Shown: positions 1 to 10,360 of the stretch, piece after piece
Numbering within the stretch: the first letter of the stretch is position 1
Layout: every line of letters starts with the position of its first letter
Source: Bactrocera neohumeralis
Taxonomy: Eukaryota; Arthropoda; Insecta; Diptera; Tephritidae
Reading direction: 5' to 3'
Assembly: GCF_024586455.1 (NCBI RefSeq)
Contig: NW_026089661.1
Coordinates: forward strand, 17,374 to 81,373
Length of the DNA: 64,000 bases
Position numbers and translations under genes: made by a program
Notes under the pieces: generated by a model
What the model was told of the DNA's origin: nothing
The model's input: only the letters and a program-made list of their open reading frames with translations
Database searches by the model: none

Positions 1-1083
1 AAGTCACACGATAGGAAGTCGCCTTGTCTGAAACCTCGTTTAGTACCGAACGGCTCGGAGAGGTCCTTTCCGATCTTGACGGAGCTTTTGGTGTTCATAC
101 ATCGCGGCATAAGAGGTGGTGTGTGTCGATTCTCCTTTCACGGGTATTTTCCAAAACTTGGCGTATGGTGAATATCTGGTCCGTTGTTGACTTGCCTGAT
201 CTAAAGCCACACTGATAAGGTCCAATCCGTTTGTTGACGGTGGGCCTTAATCGTTGTCACAATACGCTCGGTAAAACCTTATACGCGATGTTGAGGAGTC
301 TTATTTCACCGTAATTAGCGCAGATTGTGGGATCTCCCTTTTTGTGGATTGGGCAGAGCGCACTTAAATTCCAATCGGTGGGCATGCTTTCGTCTGACCA
401 TATTTTACAAAGAAGCTGATGCATCCTCCTTATCAGTTCTTCGCCGCCGTGTTTGAATAGTTCGGCCGATAATCCATCGGCCCCCGCTACTTTGTTGTTC
501 TTCAGACGGGTAATTGCTATTCGAACTTTTTCATGGTCGGGCAATGGAACGTATGCTCCATTGTCATCGATTGGGGAATCGGGTTCGCCTCCTCCAGGCG
601 TTGTCTTTCACTGCCATTCAACAGTTTGGAGAAGTATTCCTTCTATAATTTTAGTATGCTCTGGGCATCGGTCACTTTTGGGTGATAACCTTCTGTTAGC
701 TGCCGCATTTTCCTGTAGAATTTTCGAGTATTACCCCTGCCGGGCACCTTATCAAGCTCTTCGTACTCACACATTTCGGCCTCTTTCTTTTTCTGTCTGC
801 AAATGCCTCTCACTTCCCTCTCGGAATCTATACCATCCCGCACGTGTTGTGGTCGAGATAGGCAGTCTGTTTTCTCTCCGCTGCGACACGGCACTCCTCG
901 GCATACCAGCTGTAATTTTGCATTCTGCGAAAACCAATGATTTCGGTTGCAGCTGTATGTAAGGTGCTTGAAATGCCGTTCCACAGTTCCCTTATACGCA
1001 CGTCTAGAACACTGGAGACGTGTCTTCCGTCTTTCACAACATGATCGATCTGGTTGGTGGTATTTCGATCCGGAGACAGCCAA
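1..1083 (-). pseudogene. RTE linker and N-terminal reverse transcriptase, frameshifted
   Basis: Three open stretches in different frames continue the element downstream of the endonuclease. The segment 643-1083 holds the basic linker (GICRQKKKEAEMCEYEELDK). The segment 257-544 holds the RT start (LKNNKVAGADGLSAELFKHG and LCPIHKKGDP). The last part, 1-230, corresponds to the region after RT motif 2 and includes a remnant of the DQIFTIR-type block. The catalytic YxDD box would lie beyond the window edge. Confidence 0.8.
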
Positions 1084-1145
1084 GTTGCTTAATGAATTTT
1101 TCTATGCTGGAATCTAATACTACCATATTTCGGGCCCGGCGGCCT

Positions 1146-1724
1146 CTACCCATTTGGGGATGTTTCCTCGTGGACGCTGAATTTACCGACTGTTGCGCCA
1201 AAGATAGTTTCCTTGCCCATCCTGGCGTTAAAGTCACCAAGCACGATTTTGACATCGTGACGGGGGCAGTACTCATAGGTGCGCTCCAAGCGCTCATAGA
1301 AGGCATCTTTGGTCACATCGTCCTTCTCTTCCGTCGGAGCGTGGGCGCAAATCAGCGATATGTCGAAGAACCTCTCTTTGATGCGGATTGTGGCTAGACG
1401 TTCATCCACAGAAGTGAATGATAATACTCGACGACGAAGTCTCTCTCCCACCACGCATCCCACACCAAAATTGTGCTTCATTATATGGCCACTGTAGTAA
1501 ATGCCACAATAACCTACTATCCTCAGTCCTTGTCCCGTCCATCGCATTTCCTGGACGGCGGTGATGTCAGCCTTCACTCTAACGAGGACATCAACCAGCT
1601 GGCCAGCGGCACCTTCCCAATTAATGAACCGGCCGTTCCAGGTGCATGCCCTCAAATCGTAGTTCTTATTTCTTTTGCCATGGTCGCCATCAAAAGGACG
1701 AAAGTCGTGAGCTGCTTGAGCCAT
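1146..1724 (-). pseudogene. RTE endonuclease (APE-type) domain
   Basis: This open frame begins with MAQAAHDFRPF at 1724; the frame stays open upstream but only reads into a neighbouring repeat, so I chose this Met. It shows AP-endonuclease motifs: TWN near the start, QEMRW with the catalytic glutamate, and GDFNARMGKE with the Asp/Asn pair. In RTE elements this domain nicks target DNA for target-primed reverse transcription. The frame stops before the RT domain, so it cannot make the full polyprotein. Confidence 0.85.
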
Positions 1725-1754
1725 ATGTAAAAGAAGGGTTGGGGTCAAAATTCT

Positions 1755-2003
1755 GCTTTTTTGGAAATTCTGCATTCATAATTCCGGAAGTCGGAACACC
1801 GGGAATCAAAGTTATGGAAGTCAATATTCTGGAATTCAAAATTCTGGATAACGAAATTTTAAATTGCAAAATTCTGAATTGCAAAATTCTGAATGGCAAA
1901 ATTCTGTAATTAGTGATTAAAAATGCGTGTTGATAACAAAAAATTGCGCACTTCTTTCTTATCAACACGCATTTTTAATCATTAATTACAGAATTTTGCC
2001 ATT
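1755..2003. repeat. AATTCTG-rich degenerate repeat ending in a 45-bp-arm hairpin
   Basis: From about 1755 to 1910 the motif 'aaattctg(g/a)a' recurs every 10-20 bases. At 1892-1936 and 1959-2003 there are inverted arms of about 45 bp, differing at about one position, around a 22-base loop. A similar AATTCTG-rich stretch lies at 5140-5330, on the other side of the LTR element. This could be an edge of a foldback or satellite-like repeat; no coding is seen. Confidence 0.6.
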
Positions 2004-2152
2004 CTGTAATCATATGTTTTATTGCCTAGTAAGTAGTTTTTTACAATTGCATGATTGTATTTGTTATTGTTATTTCTTTGTTTGTTGTTGTTCATTTACT
2101 TTTTTGGACTACCATAATGATTTAGTTTACTGTGTACCCACATATACATACA

Positions 2153-2557
2153 AATTAAAAACTCCGTTTAGTTTTCGTGGGCAACTACGGGCAACTGCCC
2201 GTGGTCAACTGCCGTGGTCAACCCCCTGTGGTCAACTGCCTCGTTTTCTTTATTACATTTTCTTAAATACAATATTTTGCTTAAGCCTAGATACAAATAT
2301 TAATCTTACATTCTAGGAAGTATATCTACAATCCACTTGAGATAGGACATATGTAGGACATATGTTACAAGTGGGAAGATTCATCTTACAATCTATGAGT
2401 TACATTTTTGGACCACCTAAGGCGGACAGTATTAGCAAAGTACACATAATGTTACTTACGGATACTTAATACGGACCATATGGGTCGTAAGTGTCATGTT
2501 ACATATTTATGACAGATAAAGAATATGTTCATGTAATGTGAACTGGTGGTATTAACT
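2153..2557 (-). repeat. 3' LTR of the non-autonomous element
   Basis: 405 bp; on the minus strand it runs AGTTAATACC...TTTTTAATT. It is identical to 4281-4685 except at position 2444. The plus-strand left part carries repeated CAACTGCC/GGTCAACTG motifs (2180-2240). Confidence 0.9.
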
Positions 2558-2568
2558 CCCCCACCTCT
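2558..2568 (-). promoter_or_regulatory. Polypurine tract
   Basis: On the minus strand AGAGGTGGGGG lies immediately before the 3' LTR, the expected place for the plus-strand primer. It supports the minus-strand orientation of the element. Confidence 0.8.
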
Positions 2569-3062
2569 AAATTGAAGCGCCCCGATTCAAATGGATATAT
2601 AGTAGTACGTGAGGCTATAGACTATTTTATCAATTTGAACAGTACTATTTTGAAATCTTAATTTATTTAAATTTGACTCTTAAATATACTTTCGATACAT
2701 TTTATATTATTTTTGACTTCTAATTATTTTTTGATGGAAGTGTTTTTATATATGACATCTTTTATTGTATTATTGCCTGAATACATTTCAGCAATTTTTT
2801 CTTTTACATTTAGGGTTTTCTCAAGTCGCATAAAGTTATAAGTTATAACGATTCGAAAACATAACATTGAGAATTGTAAATGTGTAAACTCATTTTTGTA
2901 TGAAATCTAACAACATTGTTTTTTTTTTTTAAGCAAGTGTAAAAATTTATAATTTTACGATTTTACGATGCTTTACGATGGCTTGTGAGTACCCCAATTA
3001 TTGAAATTATTTATGTAATATATTAGTACCTCCTTTTTTGGAGCATATTCTTTTATTTTATT

Positions 3063-3420
3063 GTCGGTATTATCTTCGACTGGCGTCTTAGGATTTTATA
3101 GTCCCAAGTATTTTAAATTTAGTATTTTTATATTCTATTTGGCTTTTCGCCATTCTTTTTTGTTTTATTATACCGGTAAAATCTTCGGCTGGTGCCTTAA
3201 GACTTTTTTGTTCAAAGTAATATAAATTTTGAATTTTTATATTTTGATTTACATATATATATTTATATTTATTTTATATATTTTTCCATTATTTTTTTGT
3301 TTTATTTTGCCGGTATGAACTTCGGCTGGCGTTTTAGGACCTTTTTGTCCCAAAATATTTTTTTTTAATAAAATATTGCCGGAAAAATCTTCGGCAGGCA
3401 CTTCAGGAGTTTCTGCTCCC
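3063..3420 (-). repeat. Four degenerate repeats with paired hairpins inside the LTR element
   Basis: Four copies of a ~45-bp motif (starting at 3063, 3172, 3309 and 3378 on the plus strand) share 'CGG...CTTCGGCTGGC...TTAGGA...TCCC'. Each has a first stem of four pairs (GTCG/CGAC in copy 1, GCCG/CGGC in copies 3 and 4, one G-U pair in copy 2 read as minus-strand RNA). A second stem is GGAC/GTCC in copy 3 and GGAG/CTCC in copy 4; it is shortened in copy 1 and not formed in copy 2. No reading frame spans them. A role in RNA packaging or dimerisation is conjecture. Confidence 0.65.
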
Positions 3421-3587
3421 AAAGAATTATATTTTTTTCATTTAAATTTATTTTTCGGTTTTGTTTTTTTTTTTATATATATATTTGGGAGTTTCATGAA
3501 TCAAATTAATACTCACAATAAACAATTTTTATACTTAATTTAATTAATAAATACATATGTATAAGCCTTACTTACAACTAATTTTAT

Positions 3588-3680
3588 GTTGCTGCTTCTA
3601 CTGCTGCTGTTGTTACTGTTGCTATTGCTGCTGTTACTACTGTTGCGGCTATTGTTGACTTTGCTGTTGCTGTTGCTTTT
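3588..3680. repeat. Impure GTT/GCT trinucleotide run
   Basis: A run of GCT, GTT, ACT and similar triplets inside the LTR element. On the element's sense (minus) strand this reads CAG/CAA-like, but in-frame stops (TAG, TAA) break it, so it is not a usable glutamine tract. Confidence 0.7.
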
Positions 3681-4263
3681 TAAGTCGAATTTTGGCGGTT
3701 GGTTGTGCAATGGTCGTCGTTGGCGGCCGTGTGCGAGGTTTAAATGAAATCAGTTTTTTGGTGAAATTTCTGATTTACAGAATTTTTTTTATTTATTTGT
3801 TTTTATGTGGATAGTTTATAGATCCACGCACTTTTTTCTATTTGTTTGAAATTTTCAAAAATTTTCACTTTCAGTTTTTGGTTTTTCAATTCACATTTTA
3901 AAATCACATTATTTGTGAAACTGTTGTAGTTTTTTGTTTCTCAATTTTACTTATTTTTTCAATTGTTGTAACGCGTACGTTAGCTTGTTTTTCGCTCGTA
4001 ATCCGTATAGATGAGGCGCGTTCGATTGGCAGTAGGCACAAACACACACTCGAAATTTTTTCAATAATTTTCTAAGTGGTTGAGATTTTTTTGATTATGT
4101 GTCTCTTTTTGGACTTAGCGTTTTTTTAACTTTTTTTTTACTTTTATCCTCAATTGAGGATACTTGATTGTTTTTCAAACGGTAACACGAGGATTTTTTG
4201 TCCCCTTAAATGGTTACCGCCGAAATTTATTGTTACATTTTGGTCCGCCAGAGATTATTTCAT

Positions 4264-4281
4264 CTCCTGGCAGGATCGCCA
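4264..4281 (-). promoter_or_regulatory. Primer-binding site, complementary to tRNA-Arg
   Basis: On the minus strand TGGCGATCCTGCCAGGAG directly abuts, and by one T overlaps, the LTR end. It is complementary to the 3' end of a fly tRNA-Arg including CCA. Matching stops where m1A58 of the tRNA should be, as expected for a normal 18-nt retroelement primer site. Confidence 0.8.
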
Positions 4282-4685
4282 ATTAAAAACTCCGTTTAGT
4301 TTTCGTGGGCAACTACGGGCAACTGCCCGTGGTCAACTGCCGTGGTCAACCCCCTGTGGTCAACTGCCTCGTTTTCTTTATTACATTTTCTTAAATACAA
4401 TATTTTGCTTAAGCCTAGATACAAATATTAATCTTACATTCTAGGAAGTATATCTACAATCCACTTGAGATAGGACATATGTAGGACATATGTTACAAGT
4501 GGGAAGATTCATCTTACAATCTATGAGTTACATTTTTGGACCACCTAAGGCGGACAGTATTAGCAAAGTACGCATAATGTTACTTACGGATACTTAATAC
4601 GGACCATATGGGTCGTAAGTGTCATGTTACATATTTATGACAGATAAAGAATATGTTCATGTAATGTGAACTGGTGGTATTAACT
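4281..4685 (-). repeat. 5' LTR of the non-autonomous element
   Basis: 405-bp partner of 2153-2557, one base different (4572). Flanked on the outer side by TACA, matching 2149-2152. The near identity implies a recent insertion, since LTRs are identical at integration. Confidence 0.9.
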
Positions 4686-4762
4686 TACATATATGTATGT
4701 ACTGACTAAGCAATGTGTTACTGCAATTTCATTAATAAAAACGTGCTAAATATTTTTGTGAA

Positions 4763-4991
4763 ATGATGGTAAATATAACTGTGGTGAAGTCCAATAAAGG
4801 AAAAGACATGTTAAACGTCGACGGCTACTTCTTCTATGTATTTGGAACGAAAAAATAAGAAAACATTTAACTGGACTTGTCCTGAACGAATTAAAAACAA
4901 ATGTACCGTGCGTATTGTCACACAATTCGATGGCTGTGAACATGTTATACGAAAAAAAAGAAATGAACATTCTCATGATCCATTAATGTAG
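4763..4991 (+). pseudogene. FLYWCH-type zinc finger exon with one frameshift
   Basis: Two overlapping plus-strand frames together show a FLYWCH domain. The first (ATG at 4763) has KGKDMLNVDGYFFYV and hits a stop at 4856. The second has FNWTCP, then NKCTVRIVT, then EHSHDPLM before the stop at 4989-4991. The C..C..H.H zinc ligands and the tryptophan are all present. The frame switch lies in a run of six A at 4850-4855. FLYWCH domains bind DNA or protein and occur in fly chromatin proteins such as Mod(mdg4) isoforms and in Mutator-type transposases. No clear splice acceptor is seen just upstream, so host exon or transposon remnant are both possible. Confidence 0.6.
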
Positions 4992-5139
4992 TATCTATTT
5001 GATCTTTATTTGTTAATAATGTTGTTTTTTGTCTTTCCGATAAACATGTTTGAATTTGGAATCATTGTGGAGGTTATGTTTTGTTTATGTTATATAATTA
5101 TGTATGTATAAGCAAAGATACACGATTTGGCTCAAATTT

Positions 5140-5330
5140 TGGGGAAAAAATTTCCAGAATTAATTCTGGAAAACGTAAATTCCGGAATTATGAAAAACCA
5201 GAATTTTGAAATGCAGCCAAAAAAAGCGAAGGAATTGCGGATCTCCGATTTCCAGAATTTTGTCGACCCAGAATTTTGATTCCGGAATTTCGACTTCAGA
5301 ATTTTAATTTTAGAATTTTGACCGTTTCCA
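5140..5330. repeat. AATTCTG/CAGAATTTTG-rich degenerate repeat
   Basis: The motif 'ccagaattttg' or its complement recurs about ten times with 10-25 bp spacing. It resembles 1755-1910 on the far side of the LTR element; the two may be parts of one older repeat split by later insertions. Confidence 0.5.
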
Positions 5331-5340
5331 GTAAAAGAAT

Positions 5341-6091
5341 TGTTTCTGGCCACTCCAAAGTGAATGGCGATCAGAGAACTTTCCTTACTTGCGTGAATTT
5401 CTACACATGACTCCATCCTCCATATACATATATATTATAGAACTAAAATGCTTAATCCCATAATTTTACGCAAGTGTTATTAAATAAAATGTTTTTATAG
5501 ACATATGTAATAAAATAAAACTAAAGTGTTTAATTACATTATTTTCTCACCTGTATTTTTATTTCCACACGAACGAAAAATTCGTATCGTAAATTTCGCG
5601 TGAACGAAGACTTGTGTTCGAATTTCGATTAAACCATTGAACTTCGGCAATCTATCACTGATGCTTTTGTTTTGATTTTGCGATACATATTTTATTACTT
5701 CCCAGGCTGAAGTTTTTGAAGTAATACAGTTTGATGAAATTGGATCCAACTCCTCCTATAGCAAGGAGGCCAGACTTATTGGAGCTTTTATTGGGAATTC
5801 CTTTTAAATTTTAAAACATACAAACATATTCATTGTATTTTTAGAATCAATAGTTTCGTTCAATATATTATGTTCTTTTTTCTTTAAGAATAGATATACT
5901 TAATTTTATTCACAAATTTAATAACCATTTTGATTTCAATAAAATGTAAATTAAAATTGTTAAAATAAATTAAAGAAAATGCATTTATTATAGAAAAAGA
6001 AAAACTTAAACCAACGAAGAGATGTATATACATAAGTCAACATTACTAGGTAATGCCTAAGCTTCTCTTTGCAGGCAATATTTTTTATTTT
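5341..6091. other. AT-rich stretch, no supported gene
   Basis: I see no domain or repeat match here. Short open frames at 5534-5749 (-) and a possible exon after 'cttcccag' near 5710 (+) lack any recognisable motif. Confidence 0.5.
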
Positions 6092-7071
6092 TATACTCTC
6101 GCAACAAAGTTGCTAAGGAGAGTATTATAGTTTTGTTCACATAACGGTTGTTTGTAAGTCCTAAAACTAAAAGAGTCAGATATAGGGTTATATATACCAA
6201 AGTGATCAGGGTGACTAGTAGAGTTGAAATCCGGATGTCTGTCTGTCCGTCCGTCCGTCCGTGCAAGCTGTAACTTGAGTAAAAATTGAGATGTCATTAT
6301 GAAACTTGGTACACGTATTTCTTGGCTCCATAAGAAGGTTAAGTTCTAAGATGGGCAAAATCGGCCCACTGCCACGCCCACAAAATGGCGAAAACCGAAA
6401 ACCTATAAAGTGTCATAACTAAGCCATAAATAAAGATATTAAAGTGAAATTTGGCACAAAGGATCGCATTAGGTAGGGGCATATTTGGACGTAATTTTTT
6501 GGAACAGTGGGCGTGGCCCCGCCCCCTACTAAGTTTTTGTACATATCTCGGAAACTACTATAGCTTTGTCAATTTACAGTTCAAAAAAGGAAGAAATCGG
6601 ATAATAACCACGCCCACCTCCCATACAAAGGTTATGTTGAAAATCACTAAAAGTGCGTTAACCTAACTTTTACGGAAAAAATGGCAGAAGGAAGCTGCAT
6701 CCAGGCTTTTTTTAAACATTGAAAATGGGCGTGGCGTCGCTTATGGACCAAAAACCATATCTCAGGAACTACTCTACCGATTTCAATAAAATTCGGTATA
6801 TACTATTTTCTTAACACCCTGATGACATGTACGAAATATGGGTGAAATCGGTTTACAACCACGCCTTCTTCCAATATAACGCTATTTTGAATTCCATCTG
6901 ATGCCTTCTCTGTATAATATATACAATTAGGAACCGATGATGATAGCGGAATAAAACTTTACACAAATACGGTATTTGAAAAATATGTATAATGAAATCT
7001 CGATTATCACATTATCATGCGAGAGTATAAAATGTTCGGTGACACCCGAACGTAGCCCTTCCTTACTTGTT
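6092..7071 (+). mobile_element. DINE-1/Helentron-like non-autonomous element, copy A
   Basis: The element opens with TATACTCTCGCA and shortly before its end carries the inverse, TGCGAGAGTATAAAA (7018-7032): subterminal inverted repeats. Near the 3' end GTTCGG/CCGAAC (7034-7051) forms a 6-bp hairpin, followed by a CTTACTTGTT end. A GTCT/GTCC microsatellite (6237-6264) and several CCACGCCCAC boxes lie inside. This layout matches fly DINE-1 (INE-1), a non-autonomous relative of Helentrons. Further copies or pieces are at 9205, 21935, 29340, 33409, 54247 and 59531. Confidence 0.75.
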
Positions 7072-7139
7072 CTTCTTCCAATATGCATCTACACTTTCTT
7101 TAGTAAACAGGACTTAAAAAAATACAGAAATGGAAATAT

Positions 7140-7480
7140 GGTTTTTTCGGCAACATCAATTTATTTTGTTCAAACTAGTCTCCTTCTGCTTCAATACAGC
7201 TTTGTGCACGGTCCAAAAGCATGTCGAACGAGTGTTTTAGCTCGTTGGCTGGTATGACCGCCAGTAAGCCGGTGCAAGCCTTTTGAATGGCCTCTACAAC
7301 TGCATAACGCTTTCCTTTCATGGGCAAATGCGTTTTTCCGAAAAGGAAGAAGTCGCACGGTGATAACGTAGGGTGGTTAATGGTTAAAATGTGAATTTTG
7401 GTCAAATAATCGGTCACAAGCGTCGATCGATGAAACGGCGCATTATCGTGCAACAAACGCAACGAAGCTCATTTTCGCAC
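7140..7480 (-). pseudogene. mariner transposase remnant (C-terminal half)
   Basis: The open frame 7175-7462 (-) reads LLHDNAPFHRSTLVTDYL, then LSPCDFFLFGKTHLPMKGK, ending in a typical mariner C-terminus. HDNAP carries the second catalytic Asp and SPCDFFLF the third. The N-terminal helix-turn-helix and first catalytic Asp are missing, so it cannot be active. The copies at 55035 and 58563 belong to a related mariner. Confidence 0.8.
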
Positions 7481-8841
7481 CGATAACACAAACATATTGA
7501 CACATAAAATGCAATAACTTCACTTCCAATCGATGAAATGCCATGAAATTATCACTGGACAATCGATAAAGATAGCATATTCTAAGGCACCAATCGACAT
7601 ATAGATGGCGCCGCCAGGAGGTTTACTTTGGAATGGACCGTGTATGTTAACTGGGCCTTATTAATATTTCATAAAAAACAGTTTTTTAGATTAAGAAAAT
7701 TTTTAATAAAATATACTTACATTTCAATGAAAGTTTGTTCCCTCTCAACGGCTTTTTGAACGAATTTTATGATTTCATATGAAAAGAAATACATTTACGC
7801 TACGGAACATTTTCGAATATAGGAAATATTTCCTATGTGAAGTACACGATAAGAAAAACACAAAGTTTACAATAAGGCTAATTGACATGCTCTCCCATCT
7901 CTCTGATGCCAACACGACGGGTTTCAAGCACTGGTTTCTTGACTGTTTTCGATGTCATTAACAGAGAAAAATCTGCACTGAAAGCTTTGTGCTATTAAAA
8001 TAATTTTGTTTGTTTTGAGCCGTGATTCCATTGAAAACAAAAAACTTCATATAAACCCTTTGTTAATTTTTTTTTTTCATAGTAAAAATCGACAGACAAA
8101 TTTTTCGCACAAATACTAATTGGCATATGGAGATTAAACTTTACACGAACATAAAAAAGAATTACACCAAAAAAAATTTGTCGATTCTTCGTATTCAATG
8201 TTATTATAATCTCACTTATGTTAGGATCAGGAATTCTACCATTTATGCATGCTCTATGAAACTGTTATTTTTTCAAAAATTTGGTAAACAATATTTTGCT
8301 GTAGCTAAAATGAGTATGTGCCAATATACGTACATACATATTATATCGAAAACTACATGCTATATAACAGTGTTATGATTATTCAAACTACATGTCCTAT
8401 TTTTCATGTTTCCTATTTCCAGTTGGAGTACTTCACCATTACCAAAAAGCCATGTCGCAGTACTACAGCTAACACATTATCTTCAGATGTTCCTCAAATA
8501 CAAGATGTTTAAAGTAGACATAAAAGCTAAGCAGGTATTACCATACTCTTAAATTATATTATAGAAAACTTTTCAATACAGTGAAAATATTATAATAAAG
8601 GCGTTATTGCCGGAACAAGAATCCACGGGATTAGGATTTGAACTTGCGGTCTAACTTTAAAAACAGCCCGACTACTGCTCAACGATATGTTGAAAATGTT
8701 TGGAAACGTAGAGCGAAGAATGATTGACGGCGTTCTGTGAAATACTTCGTGGGAATATTTGTGAGTCATTGTGCACTCATCCCAAATTACGATTGAACTT
8801 TCACTTCAGCTATGCTTCTTTTTTTGTTATTCACTGTGTGT
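7481..8841. other. AT-rich stretch with one weak exon-like segment
   Basis: No repeat or domain is recognised. One segment, 8423-8512 (+), follows 'tttcctatttccag', a good splice acceptor, and reads 29 codons (LEYFTITKKPC...PQIQDV) to a TAA. It could be a last exon of an unknown host gene but has no recognised motif and no partner exon in view. Confidence 0.4.
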
Positions 8842-9204
8842 TAGGGCGGGTCGATTTAAAAATCGCCCATTGCTCTATGAAAATCATATTCTAGGGATTA
8901 AAATAAGATACTTTGCCGAAGGAACCATACCACTAAAACGAATTTTGATGTCCCCCAATTTGGGACGAACCTTTGGGTAGGGGCAAATTTTGAAAAATCC
9001 CACTTTGACCCATTTAGAGTGCTCCAATCGAGTCCAAATGTATGACCGACCCCCACTAACTTTGGACGGCCGATCCACCCATACCAGTGGCACACCCCCT
9101 GGAACTCCCCTGGGGGGTTCCCCATACAATCATTTCAAAAAATCACCATTTTTGGTGATTTACATGAAAAAATCAGCTAAATTGCTATGTTTTTTCTTTA
9201 TTTT
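8842..9204 (+). repeat. Left terminal inverted repeat, outer part
   Basis: Matches the reverse complement of about 16005-16349. It is followed at once by the inserted DINE-1-like copy B; the inner TIR part resumes at 10283. Confidence 0.8.
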
Positions 9205-10282
9205 TATACTCTCGCAACAATGTTGCTAAGGAGAGTATTATAGTTTTGTTCACATAACGGTTGTTTGTAAGTCCTAAAACTAAAAGAGTCAGATATAGGG
9301 TTATATATACCAAGTGATCAGGGTGACGAGTAGAGTCGAAATCCGGATGTCTGTCTGTCCGTCCGTCCGTCTGTCCGTCCGTCTGTCCGTGCAAGCTGTA
9401 ACTTGAGTAAAAATTGAGATATCATGATGAAACTTGGTACACGTATTCCTTGGCTCCATAAGAAGTTAAGTTCGAAGATGGGCAAAATCGGCCCACTGCC
9501 ACGCCCACAAAATGGCGGAAACCGAAAACATATAAAGTGTCATAAGTAAGCCATAAATAAAGATATTAAAGTCAAATTTGGCACAAGGGATCGCATTAGG
9601 GAGGGGCATATTTGGACGTAATGTTTCTGGAAAAGTGGGCGTGGCCCCGCCCCCTACTAAGTTTTTTGTACATATCTCGGAAACCACTATAGCTATGTCA
9701 GCCAAACTCTACAGAGTCGTTTTCTTCAGGTATTTCCATATACAGTTCAAAAATGGAAGAAATCGGATAATAACCACGCCCACCTCCCATACAAAGGTTA
9801 TGTTGAAAATCACTAAAAGTGCGTTAACCGACTAACAAAAAACGTCAGAAACACTAAATTTTACGGAAGAAATGGCAGAAGGAAGCTGCACCCAAGCGTT
9901 TTTTAAAAATTGAAAATGGGCGTGGCCTCGCCCACTTATGGACCAAAAACCATATCTCAGGAACTACTTGACCGATTTCAATGAAATTCGGTATATAATA
10001 TTTTCTTAACAGCCTGATGACATGTACGAAATATGGGTGAAATCGGTTCACAACCACGCCTTCTTCCAATATAACGCTATTTTGAATTCCATCTGATGCC
10101 TTCTCTGTATAATACATGTATATGTACATTAGGAATCAACGATGATAGCGGAATAAAACTTTACAAAATTACGGTATTTGAAAAATATTTAAATGACGGA
10201 TAATGAAATCTCGATTATCACTTTACCATGCGAGAGTATAAAATATTCGGTGACACCCGAACTTAGCCCTTCCTTACTTGTT
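9205..10282 (+). mobile_element. DINE-1/Helentron-like element, copy B
   Basis: Same build as copy A: TATACTCTCGCA start, GTCC/GTCT tract (9350-9390), CCACGCCCAC boxes, TGCGAGAGTATAAAA near 10228-10242, hairpin ATTCGG/CCGAA, end CTTACTTGTT. The opposite arm of the host transposon (about 15893-16010) lacks it, giving an empty site: host T|T is split with no duplication. That is the Helitron/Helentron mode of insertion. Confidence 0.82.
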
Positions 10283-10360
10283 ATTTATTTATTTATAATA
10301 ATATCTATTTTTTCTCTTAAGAAATTTATTTAGTCAGAACATATGTAAATGAAAAAAATT
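10283..10360 (+). repeat. Left terminal inverted repeat, inner part
   Basis: 'ctcttaagaaatttatttag' and neighbouring bases match the reverse complement of 15900-15985. The arm ends at the stop codon of the transposon ORF (10359). Confidence 0.75.

Larger units (their letters stand above)
1..1745 (-). mobile_element. RTE-clade LINE, 5' two-thirds, cut by window edge
   Basis: Reading on the minus strand, an endonuclease domain (1146-1724) is followed by a linker (643-1083) and the start of a reverse transcriptase (257-544); further RT pieces run to position 1 and out of the window. The same protein pieces recur on the plus strand at 30600-32160, 35358-37463 and 47120-47962, so this is a multi-copy RTE-type non-LTR retrotransposon. 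The frame changes several times, so this copy is dead. Its 5' end lies near 1745, where the sequence switches to an AATTCTG-rich repeat. Confidence 0.85.
2153..4685 (-). mobile_element. Young non-autonomous LTR retrotransposon (tRNA-Arg primed)
   Basis: Two 405-bp direct repeats (2153-2557 and 4281-4685) differ at one base (2444 a, 4572 g) and bound a 1.7-kb AT-rich interior. TACA flanks both outer ends (2149-2152 and 4686-4689), a 4-bp target duplication. On the minus strand the 5' LTR (4281-4685) is followed by an 18-nt primer site matching tRNA-Arg, and a purine tract precedes the 3' LTR, so both replication signals look intact. No gag, pol or env is recognisable. This is the build of a LARD/TRIM-like passenger. 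tRNA-Arg priming is known for the mdg1/412 lineage of fly Ty3/gypsy elements, which is the likely helper group by inference. Confidence 0.88.

Noticed and set aside
3588..3680. Glutamine-like CAG/CAA tract on the minus strand
   Set aside because: In-frame stops break every reading; treated as a trinucleotide repeat.
5705..5807. Possible terminal exon after 'cttcccag' (AEVFEVIQFDEIGSNSS...)
   Set aside because: No motif, no partner exon and no poly(A) signal convincing enough; left as a weak possibility.
6237..6264. CRISPR-like or satellite array in GTCC/GTCT repeats
   Set aside because: It is the microsatellite that is a fixed part of DINE-1-type elements.
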